DNA of 29,790 nucleotides, taken from Propionibacteriaceae bacterium (GTDB lineage: Bacteria; Actinomycetota; Actinomycetes; Propionibacteriales; Propionibacteriaceae). Made by a program: the position numbers and the translations under genes. Below, piece by piece: positions 24,604 through 29,790 of this stretch (the first letter of the stretch is position 1; each line of letters opens with the position of its first letter). The notes beneath the pieces were generated by a model. That model searched no databases and had not been told where the DNA came from. It worked only from the letters and a program-made list of their open reading frames with translations. The stretch covers positions 1-29,790 of the forward strand of contig CAJPNZ010000029.1 in NCBI GenBank assembly GCA_905372155.1, written 5' to 3'.

Positions 24604-24963
24604 TCAGCCGCGGCTGCGGAGCAGGTCGCGGATCTCGGTGAGCAGCTCCTCGGAGCTGGGGCCCTTCTCCTCTTCCTTCTTCGGGAAGAAACGATCGCGC
24701 AGCACGTTGTACGGTTTCACCACGCAGAAGTAGACGACGGCCGCGGTGATCAGGAAGGTGATCGTCGCATTGATGAACAGGCCGATGTTGACCTCGAAGA
24801 TGGTCACCCCGGAGAAGTCCGGCTGGCCGCCGATCTTGCCGATGAAACCCATGAGTACGGCGGTGAACTCTTTGACCACCGCGGAGAACACGGTACCGAT
24901 GATGACTGCGACGGCAAGCTCGACGAGATTGCCTCGCATGATGAATTCTTTGAAGCCCTTCAT
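24604..24963 (-). CDS. mscL: Large-conductance mechanosensitive channel
   Basis: A 119-residue channel that opens on membrane tension to release solutes during hypo-osmotic shock. MKGFKEFIMRGNLVELAVAV and IIGTVFSAVVKEF are the N-terminal helix and first span. The second span (VNIGLFINATITFLITAAVV, about 59-78) is followed by the conserved KPYNVLRDRF. The C-terminal cytoplasmic helix (SSEELLTEIRDLLRSR) ends the protein. The length is slightly short but complete. It lies convergent to the upstream small gene and downstream of the SAF gene, separated from it by a 351-bp spacer. Start at ATG 24963. Confidence 0.97.
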   Translation of the reverse strand: MKGFKEFIMRGNLVELAVAVIIGTVFSAVVKEFTAVLMGFIGKIGGQPDFSGVTIFEVNIGLFINATITFLITAAVVYFCVVKPYNVLRDRFFPKKEEEKGPSSEELLTEIRDLLRSRG

Positions 24964-25314
24964 CTGCTTTCCTCCTGTGCTCCGGTTTCGTGAACGCCGG
25001 AGAGCGGCCCGGAACCTGGGGATTCAGGTCCGGGTGGTCCTCGCGTCGAAGACCGGCATCACTCTATGCAGACAGTGCCGGACGAAGCCAGCGTTTTCGG
25101 CAACAAACGCTGGTTGGGGGTGAATTCTGGCCAATCGGATGACGTCGTTGGTGCCGAAAGCGACTTCTTCGGCGCGTACCGAATGCTGACCGGAGACCTG
25201 TGGATGGGGGCCGGTTTGCAGTGCTCCGGGACGATTCGTGTGTTTCGAACGAGTATGTTCGAAGCGAGTTGCGCAAGGGAACGTAACCGACCGTCCCAGC
25301 CACGTGGGGAACGC
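24964..25314. other. 351-bp intergenic stretch with one inverted repeat
   Basis: No reading frame on either strand resembles a protein. GC content is lower than in the flanks. It includes the inverted repeat at 25244-25263. It must contain the mscL promoter; I could not identify its -35/-10 with confidence. Confidence 0.5.
25244..25263. promoter_or_regulatory. TTCGAAC-n6-GTTCGAA inverted repeat
   Basis: Seven-base perfect half-sites separated by GAGTAT. The half-sites equal those of the actinobacterial LexA box, but the spacer is six rather than four bases, so it is not a canonical SOS box. It is located between the SAF-protein gene stop and mscL. Confidence 0.4.
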
Positions 25315-25959
25315 CTATGGCTTGTTCCCGAGAATCACCGTCAGCTTTCCCTGCTGCCCCAGAGCGGAGACCTCGGGTCCGATCTCCGAGGGGACGTCCA
25401 CCAGGATGAGAGGTTTCGCATCACCGCCCGGGTTCAGGACTGTTCCGCTGGACCTGGTTGGCGCGGCCGAGATCCGGGCGTCAGCGGTGACCACCTGCCC
25501 CGAATCGGCCAGCACCAGCGTGATCGGGGTGCCGGGGGTCATGAGCGACCTCAGTGAGTTGTCGCGGATCAGAACCGGCACCAGCGACCGTCCCTCGGCC
25601 AGCGACGGCGAGGCCGCCAGCATTCCGGGTTGCAGCACTGTGCCGGCCTCCAGGCCGAAACCCAGGGTCTGACCGATGAGCTCCCCGGGGTCAGGGAATC
25701 GTTGCCCGGGAAGCGTTTCGGAGGGTAGTCGCGCGACCCTCAGGTCGTCGTTCCTCAGCACCGTCCCCGCCGCAACGGAGCGGGTCAGGACAACCGCCGG
25801 TACCCGATCCTGGTCATTCGGGGACAGGTGCGTCGCCATCGCGAAGGCACCGAGCCCCGCCAACAGCGCTGCGATGGCGCGTCGATGCCAGCTCAGGAAG
25901 CGCCCCAGGCGCCGGATGAAACTCTCCACATCCTCTTTATGGGAGCAAACGATCCGCAC
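25315..25959 (-). CDS. SAF-domain protein (CpaB/RcpC-like), membrane-anchored
   Basis: Up to 214 residues with a single N-terminal membrane span (about 27-45 from the GTG at 25959) and an external SAF domain (about 54-120) beginning VVLTRSVAAGTVLRNDDLRV and RLPSETLPGQRF. A second part (125-214) has a beta-rich CpaB-like tail with PGTPITLVLADSGQVV. Relatives serve pilus assembly or bind sugar-like polymers, but neighbouring pilus genes are absent and no function is claimed. The start is uncertain: GTG 25959 and GTG 25929 (after AGAGGAT) are both possible. It belongs to a conserved actinobacterial run: cyclo-ligase, FmdB, SAF protein, MscL. Confidence 0.8.
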   Translation of the reverse strand: MRIVCSHKEDVESFIRRLGRFLSWHRRAIAALLAGLGAFAMATHLSPNDQDRVPAVVLTRSVAAGTVLRNDDLRVARLPSETLPGQRFPDPGELIGQTLGFGLEAGTVLQPGMLAASPSLAEGRSLVPVLIRDNSLRSLMTPGTPITLVLADSGQVVTADARISAAPTRSSGTVLNPGGDAKPLILVDVPSEIGPEVSALGQQGKLTVILGNKP

Positions 25960-25969
25960 AGATCACTTT

Positions 25970-25981
25970 TCCACATGTGGA
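25970..25981. promoter_or_regulatory. Perfect 12-bp palindrome upstream of the SAF gene
   Basis: TCCACATGTGGA is self-complementary and lies 11 bp upstream of the GTG at 25959. It could be an operator. Nothing shows what would bind it. Confidence 0.35.
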
Positions 25982-26080
25982 TGCGAGAGGGTTCCCATCG
26001 AGGAGGTGGCCGAACCGGCCCATTCGCCGATGCGCGCAGGTCGGTTCGACCAGCTCGGGGTTTCTCGTTCGTGGAGCCTC

Positions 26081-26356
26081 TCAGGAAGCAGCCGTGGTGG
26101 TTTCCGTGGCCTTGGCGGGTGCCGGGGCCGAATCCTTCTTGGTCTCCGGGGCGGAGGTCGGTTTGGACGCGGGGCTCGACGTGCGGGAATCCGTCGCGTA
26201 GAACCCGGAACCCTTGAACACCACGCCGACGGCGCTGTAGACCTTCCGCAGGCCGCCACTGCAAGTCGGACAGGTGGTCAGCGCAGGGTCGGAGAACTTC
26301 TGGACGGCCTCGAGTTCCTTGCCGCAGGCCGTGCAACGGTACTGATAGGTGGGCAT
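26081..26356 (-). CDS. FmdB-family zinc-ribbon protein
   Basis: A 91-residue protein. The N-terminal 41 residues carry the two Cys pairs of a zinc ribbon: YRCTACGKELE and TTCPTCSGGLRKV, with MPTYQYRC as the usual opening and VVFKGSGFY as the usual end of the domain. The tail is low-complexity Ala/Pro/Thr/Lys-rich and probably disordered. FmdB proteins are named as putative regulators, but their role is generally unknown. It is placed 31 bp after the cyclo-ligase gene on the same strand. Confidence 0.93.
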   Translation of the reverse strand: MPTYQYRCTACGKELEAVQKFSDPALTTCPTCSGGLRKVYSAVGVVFKGSGFYATDSRTSSPASKPTSAPETKKDSAPAPAKATETTTAAS

Positions 26357-26387
26357 TCACGCTCCCGCTTCGGTGGACAAACGCGAA

Positions 26388-26963
26388 TCAGGATACGCTC
26401 CTCGCCCCGAGACGGGTGAATCCGTTCTCCGTGACCACTGCGTCGACGGGGATGTCATGCGGTTCGCTGGGCAGCCTCGGCAGCACCTCGTCGGCGTTCG
26501 CCAGTGCCCAGACGGGGGTCCCGGGCCGGCGGTGGCGGAGCGCACGGTCATACCAGCCGCCACCCATGCCCAGGCGGGCACCGTCGCGGGAGACTGCCAG
26601 GCACGGCACCACGATTACATCCGCCTGCTCGAGGGCCTCGATTCCCAAGGCGGAACCGGAGGGCTCGGGTATGCCCGCCCAGCCGGAACGAAGCTCGCTG
26701 GTGGCCCAGGCCCAGTCCGGCTTCCTGGACAGTTTCGGAAGCAGCACCTGCCAGCCTCGGTTCCGCAACTCCTTGATGGCGGCCAGGGTGTCGGGTTCAT
26801 GCCGACGTGATGCGTAGATGGCGATCACTCCCGGGGGTGGAAGTTCCTTCAGGAGAGCCGCGAGGCGGGCCTCGTCGAGGTTCTGCCAGCTGGCGTCGTC
26901 CAGTGTCCTGCGGCGCGTGGTGATGGTCTCGCGCAGCGCGCCCTTCTCATGTGTGAAATCCAT
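26388..26963 (-). CDS. 5-formyltetrahydrofolate cyclo-ligase
   Basis: A 191-residue ATP-dependent enzyme converting 5-formyl-THF into 5,10-methenyl-THF, in folate one-carbon metabolism. The family signature GMGGGWYDRAL (about 133-143) and the preceding IVVPCLAVSRDGARLG are clear, as is YASRRHEPDT near the N-terminus. ATG at 26963 is chosen since upstream codons run over the divergent gene. There is no ribosome site, and a TANNNT -10 (TACGAT) is spaced exactly for a leaderless mRNA starting at the ATG. Confidence 0.93.
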   Translation of the reverse strand: MDFTHEKGALRETITTRRRTLDDASWQNLDEARLAALLKELPPPGVIAIYASRRHEPDTLAAIKELRNRGWQVLLPKLSRKPDWAWATSELRSGWAGIPEPSGSALGIEALEQADVIVVPCLAVSRDGARLGMGGGWYDRALRHRRPGTPVWALANADEVLPRLPSEPHDIPVDAVVTENGFTRLGARSVS

Positions 26964-26967
26964 TGGC

Positions 26968-26976
26968 CTATCGTAG
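26968..26976. promoter_or_regulatory. Shared palindromic -10 element for two divergent leaderless genes
   Basis: CTATCGTAG gives TATCGT on the + strand (26969-26974) and TACGAT on the - strand (26975-26970). Both fit TANNNT, and both put +1, seven bases on, exactly at the A of the divergent ATG codons at 26981 and 26963. Confidence 0.6.
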
Positions 26977-26980
26977 AAAC

Positions 26981-28270
26981 ATGGCGCTTTTCGGTCGCAG
27001 GAAGCATGTGGAAGAGGAACCTCAGAATGTGGAGGAGATCCCCGTCCCGACCCTTCCGCCGCCACCCGAGCCGGATCTCAACGGGCTGCGCCGTGTCCAG
27101 GACCACGTCGAGTATCTGCTGGAACTCGTCGAACCCCTCAAACCGTTCGGCATGTCGGTGCTGGAGGCATGGAACCAGGTGATCTGCGAGGACATCGACT
27201 CCATGATCAACGTTCCGCCGAACTCCACGAGCAAGGTGGCGGGCTATGCCGTGCGTGCCACGGATCTGTGGCAGAACAACCAAGTGGTGGAATCGCTTCA
27301 GCTGGCCACCGGTACGGAACATCTCGGGGTTGGTCAGGCCGTCCCGGTCGACGTCGGAGAGGTGGTTCCCCGTGGAACCACCGCGGTCCTGCCCTACTCC
27401 TACGCGACTGTCTCCGGGGATCGCATCGAGATCATCCAGGAGGTGGCGGAGGGCGAGTACCTGCGCGCCGCGGGCGAACATCTCGCGGTGGGGGACCGGC
27501 TCCTCTCGGAGGGGGAGGTTCTGACCGACCGGAGCGTGGGGATGCTGGCCGCCGCGGGGATCGACAAGGTGCTGGTGCGGCCCAGGCCGCGCGTGGTGGT
27601 CGTCAGCTCCGGGGCGGACCTGGTGGAGCCGGGGGAGAGCGTCGGCTACGGCGAGTCCACGGACGCCAACTCGTTCCTGATCTCCGCCGCCGCCCGGGCC
27701 GCCGGGGCGACGGTATTCCGTGTCGCCGTGCACTCCAATGACAAACAGGAACTGAAACAGGCCATTACCGACCAGCTGATTCGTGCCGACCTGGTCATCT
27801 CCACGACCGGGGGGCGTCGCGAGGAGTACGAGGCCGTCGCCGAGGCCATGTCGGAACTGGGGCTGGTGGATGCCGTCGAGGTGGCGATGTCACCGGGACG
27901 CACCCAGACCTTCGGGTTGATCGGCGAGGAACGCGTCCCGATGGTGATGCTGCCCGGGAACCCCGTGTCGGCCTACGTGTCCTTTCAGGTGTTCGTGTGG
28001 CCGCTGTTGCGGCGCCTCATGGGTGCAGACGTGCGCCGCAGGTCCGTGCGCGCCATCGCCAGGACGACCATGCGCTCAATCTGGGGGCAGCGGCACCTGC
28101 TGCGCGCCGAGGTGATCGACGATGGGCGGCTCCGCACCGCCACCCGGATCAGCGACCCTTTTGCCATGGCGGAGCTGGGTCGCGCAAATGCGTTGATCGT
28201 TTTGGACGAGGACACCGAGCTGGTACGCCCCGGGGAGGCCGTCCAATGCTGGCTCCTGGACAAATCCTGA
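26981..28270 (+). CDS. MoeA/gephyrin-like protein with substituted catalytic residues (Glp-like)
   Basis: A 429-residue MoeA-fold protein with an extra 30-residue acidic/Pro-rich N-terminus. The MoeA framework is clear: a beta-rich domain II (about 110-180), the domain III segment VVVVSSGADLVEPGE, TDANSFLISAAARAAGA, and MLPGNPVSAYVSFQVFVWP (323-341). However the active-site loop, usually SAMDGYA, reads SKVAGYA, so Asp is replaced by Ala87. The GGVSVGxxD loop reads TTGGRREEYE (275-284). It is thus unlikely to insert molybdenum. A related gephyrin-like protein, Glp of Corynebacterium, binds FtsZ and pairs with a membrane receptor, and the next gene here encodes just such a protein. No other molybdopterin gene is in the window. 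A leaderless start is predicted. Confidence 0.85.
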   Translation: MALFGRRKHVEEEPQNVEEIPVPTLPPPPEPDLNGLRRVQDHVEYLLELVEPLKPFGMSVLEAWNQVICEDIDSMINVPPNSTSKVAGYAVRATDLWQNNQVVESLQLATGTEHLGVGQAVPVDVGEVVPRGTTAVLPYSYATVSGDRIEIIQEVAEGEYLRAAGEHLAVGDRLLSEGEVLTDRSVGMLAAAGIDKVLVRPRPRVVVVSSGADLVEPGESVGYGESTDANSFLISAAARAAGATVFRVAVHSNDKQELKQAITDQLIRADLVISTTGGRREEYEAVAEAMSELGLVDAVEVAMSPGRTQTFGLIGEERVPMVMLPGNPVSAYVSFQVFVWPLLRRLMGADVRRRSVRAIARTTMRSIWGQRHLLRAEVIDDGRLRTATRISDPFAMAELGRANALIVLDEDTELVRPGEAVQCWLLDKS

Positions 28271-28285
28271 GTTTTTTTCAGGATT
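28263..28285 (+). terminator. Hairpin with T-rich loop at the end of the Glp-like gene
   Basis: AATCCTGA (28263-28270) pairs perfectly with TCAGGATT (28278-28285) around the loop GTTTTTT. The stop codon lies in the left arm. The T run is in the loop and not after the stem, so it is not a classical terminator. It may be an attenuator or processing site between two co-functional genes. Confidence 0.45.
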
Positions 28286-28340
28286 CTTGGCGCGTCGGCG
28301 GCGTGCCACCAGCGCGAATCACATCGGTGTTGTTTAACGT

Positions 28341-29111
28341 GTGATCGTGCTCGCGGGAATTGTCATCAGTGTGTTGGTCCTGGCCGTCCTGGCCTTCGGG
28401 CTGCCCTGGTTGTCGGTGCACAAGGACGACCTTGACGCCATCGACGGGGACCCGGCGGAACGCTTCTCCGGCTCCATGCGGATCCTGCGCGAGAACACCG
28501 CCGCCGACTATGACGACGAGCCTCCCGTGGAGGTGTCGACGCCCCTGACCCGCAGGGCCGAGCTCACCGAGCTGCGCCTGAGGGCCCGCGCTGCCGCCAT
28601 GCGGCGGCGACGCATGGTCACGGTGCTCGGGGCGATGACCCTGCTGTGCCTGGGGCTCAGCGTGTTCAACGTCGTGCCCGGCTGGGCGGTCGCGATCCCT
28701 GTCGTTGCGCTGGGAGCGTTCCTGATTTCCGCGCGGGTTGGGGTGAAGAAGATGCATCGCAGGTTCGACGAGAAGGCCGCGCAGGTCAAGGCCGGTTACG
28801 TCGACAGCGAGTCCACCTCGATGATGAAGGCTGTCGAGGAGGAAACCTCCCACGAGTTCTCCGTCGACCTGACGGCGCCCGAGAAGACCGGGCCGCTGTG
28901 GGACCCGATTCCCGTGATCACCCCCACCTACGTCTCGAAACCGCTCGTGCCGCGAACCGTTCGCACAATCGACCTGTCGGCTCCCGTCACCAACACGGTC
29001 ATCATCCCCACGGCCGAACGTCCGGCGACAAGCCCCAAACCGCGGCGTGCCGCTCCCGCTGAATGGGACATGGAGGAGGAGAGCCACTGGCCCAGAGCCG
29101 TGGGGCAGTGA
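28341..29111 (+). CDS. SepX/GlpR-like membrane protein
   Basis: A 256-residue protein with a span at about 3-24, a cytoplasmic linker containing RFSGSMRIL (41-49), a basic helix (RRAELTELRLRARAAAMRRRR), two spans at 92-110 and 113-131, and a C-terminal cytoplasmic tail of about 120 residues. This layout and the RFS--MRIL motif resemble Streptomyces SepX and Corynebacterium GlpR, membrane proteins of the divisome and polar-growth machinery; GlpR is the receptor of the gephyrin-like Glp encoded next door. The tail is rich in Pro/Thr/Val and acidic residues and may be disordered. The GTG start has no clear ribosome site. The assignment rests on layout and context, not a database match. Confidence 0.72.
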   Translation: MIVLAGIVISVLVLAVLAFGLPWLSVHKDDLDAIDGDPAERFSGSMRILRENTAADYDDEPPVEVSTPLTRRAELTELRLRARAAAMRRRRMVTVLGAMTLLCLGLSVFNVVPGWAVAIPVVALGAFLISARVGVKKMHRRFDEKAAQVKAGYVDSESTSMMKAVEEETSHEFSVDLTAPEKTGPLWDPIPVITPTYVSKPLVPRTVRTIDLSAPVTNTVIIPTAERPATSPKPRRAAPAEWDMEEESHWPRAVGQ

Positions 29112-29115
29112 TGAT

Positions 29116-29146
29116 TTGCCACACTGCCGGATGCTGGTGCTACCAT
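29116..29146 (+). promoter_or_regulatory. Candidate tRNA promoter
   Basis: TTGCCA (29116-29121) and TACCAT (29141-29146) with a 19-base spacer lie 12 bp before the tRNA. Confidence 0.45.
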
Positions 29147-29790
29147 CGTCCGGTACTCGGGGCTATGGCGCAGCTGGTAGCGCGTCTCGTTCGCAATGAG
29201 AAGGTCAGGGGTTCGAATCCCCTTAGCTCCACCACAAGCGACTTACACGAAACATCACCCAAGTGAATGTGGGTGTCGCCCTCCGGGAGTTCCTCCTGGA
29301 GGGTTTTTTGGTTGCTGGGGAGCTGGGTGGTGGCGGTGTGGGCAGCTACTCGGTCGGAGTGAACGCTGTTGCTGCTGGTGACTGTTTGGTCAGGGTGAGC
29401 AGCGGTGTGGGCGGCTGGGTCAGTGGTGCTGCCGCGAGAGGTTGCTGCGGTACTTGCTTGGTTGGGGTGGCTGGTGGTGACGGTGTTGGTGGCCGCTTGG
29501 TCGGAGTGAGCGCCATCACTGCTGACGTGGATGCTGCCGTTGTCTTGGTCGCCGTACCTGTTGCGGCTGTCGTCGTTGCCTTGGCCGCCATACCTGTTCC
29601 GGCTTCTACCCTCGTTGCTGTCACGGCTCCGGCTGTCGTTGCTTTGGCCGCTGCTGTTCTGGGTGTTGCTGCCATTCCGGCGGGCGTCTTCGCTGTCGTC
29701 CCTGTTCTTTCCTGAGTCTGTGAGTCCGGCGTCGCGGCGCAGGGTTGGGTTGGTGAGTTGGTCGAAGGGTGGTCGGGGTGTGGGGTGGAT
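29140..29790 (-). CDS. C-terminal part of a leftward low-complexity protein, possibly 3'-truncated (continues beyond window)
   Basis: A - strand frame is open from the window edge to a TAG at 29142-29140 (217 codons). From 29790 to about 29310 the third codon position is strongly G/C and the protein looks genuine: HPTPRPPFDQLTNPTLRRDA then Asn/Ser/Asp/Arg/Gly-rich sequence such as NRDDSEDARRNGSN and SRNRYGGQGNDD. Beyond about 29310 the frame runs antisense through the tRNA terminator and tRNA with no stop, yielding the familiar tRNA-derived artefact LRGFEPLTFSLRTRRA. The native stop is therefore probably lost, or the gene truly ends on top of the tRNA. The tail resembles those of actinobacterial DUF222/HNH-type proteins, but identification is tentative. 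Confidence 0.45.
   Translation of the reverse strand: MHPTPRPPFDQLTNPTLRRDAGLTDSGKNRDDSEDARRNGSNTQNSSGQSNDSRSRDSNEGRSRNRYGGQGNDDSRNRYGDQDNGSIHVSSDGAHSDQAATNTVTTSHPNQASTAATSRGSTTDPAAHTAAHPDQTVTSSNSVHSDRVAAHTATTQLPSNQKTLQEELPEGDTHIHLGDVSCKSLVVELRGFEPLTFSLRTRRATSCAIAPSTGRW
29159..29234 (+). tRNA. tRNA-Ala (anticodon CGC)
   Basis: A 76-base cloverleaf: acceptor GGGGCTA/TAGCTCC, D arm GCGC/GCGC, anticodon arm TCTCG/TGAGA with loop TTCGCAA (anticodon CGC), T arm AGGGG-TTCGAAT-CCCCT, discriminator A and encoded CCA (29232-29234). The acceptor contains the G3-U70 pair that specifies alanine, confirming the anticodon reading. It reads the codon GCG, frequent in this GC-rich genome. Confidence 0.97.
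29279..29309 (+). terminator. Rho-independent terminator of the tRNA
   Basis: CCCTCCGGGAG (29279-29289) pairs with CTCCTGGAGGG (29293-29303) with a single wobble, loop TTC, followed by six T (29304-29309). It ends the tRNA transcript 45 bp beyond the CCA. Confidence 0.92.

Noticed and set aside
25244..25263. Canonical LexA (SOS) box
   Set aside because: The half-sites match, but the spacer is six bases instead of four; kept only as an unassigned inverted repeat.
25966..25976. DnaA box at TTTTCCACA
   Set aside because: It is a single imperfect match with no cluster, no AT-rich unwinding region and no dnaA/dnaN nearby.
29346..29675. A - strand frame reading an Ala/Thr/Pro-rich protein that stops before the tRNA terminator
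   Set aside because: Third codon positions are often A in this frame, unlike genes here. The neighbouring frame fits codon bias better, although this frame would avoid overlap with the tRNA.
29263..29715. A + strand frame rich in Val/Ala/Gly that looks like a hydrophobic protein
   Set aside because: It starts before the tRNA terminator and its hydrophobic character is the antisense of the Asn/Ser/Gly-rich leftward frame, which has the better third-position GC bias.

Overview
This is high-GC DNA with the profile of an actinobacterium. Mycothiol metabolism is represented at two loci (the 3' end of mycothione reductase at the left edge and mycothiol synthase at 21.2-22.0 kb). There are overlapping ATGA/GTGA gene junctions, likely leaderless starts, and actinobacterial gene pairs (GlnR-like regulator with mshD, ppk1 with mutT1, a gephyrin-like protein with a SepX/GlpR-like membrane protein). 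The protein character best fits Propionibacteriales (an Arachnia/Tessaracoccus-like organism), but that placement is inference. No plasmid, phage or CRISPR hallmark is visible.

Left part (1-4.9 kb): the end of mtr, a repeat-rich spacer, then a leftward pstS-pstC-pstA-pstB high-affinity phosphate uptake operon. A textbook-like pair of 11-bp PHO-box repeats lies upstream of pstS, so phosphate starvation control by a PhoP-type regulator is likely. From 4.9 to 5.9 kb no intact gene is evident. This stretch holds two further copies of a hairpin repeat, a small antitoxin-like gene broken at a run of C, and an unassigned gene fragment. A flavodoxin-fold NAD(P)H oxidoreductase follows.

Middle part (6.8-18.1 kb): an accessory carbohydrate or nutrient region. 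It has a secreted beta-propeller protein (rightward), a Pr6Pr-type membrane protein, and a leftward five-gene operon encoding a lipoprotein solute-binding protein, two ABC permeases, an unusual SDR and a 2-hydroxyacid dehydrogenase. A divergent ROK regulator has lost the usual kinase and zinc-site residues. Beyond it are the stub of a truncated gene and a Tat-exported protein of unknown function. The transporter operon has no ATPase gene, so it presumably borrows one from elsewhere. Its mRNA is predicted to begin with a perfect 11-bp hairpin.

Right part (18.2-29.2 kb): conserved core genes. A tightly overlapping leftward operon glnR-mshD-ppk1-mutT1 links nitrogen control, mycothiol synthesis, polyphosphate and nucleotide clean-up. 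Divergent from it is a eukaryote-type UDP-glucose pyrophosphorylase followed by a coupled small gene. Next come leftward mscL, a SAF-domain protein, an FmdB zinc ribbon and 5-formyltetrahydrofolate cyclo-ligase. Only 17 bp separate the cyclo-ligase start codon from a divergent MoeA/gephyrin-like gene, and both appear to use one palindromic -10 element as leaderless promoters. The MoeA-like protein lacks catalytic-site residues and is followed by a three-span membrane protein resembling SepX/GlpR, which points to a cell-division role rather than molybdenum cofactor synthesis. A tRNA-Ala(CGC) with its own terminator follows. The right edge carries the C-terminal part of a leftward low-complexity protein whose reading frame runs antisense through the tRNA.
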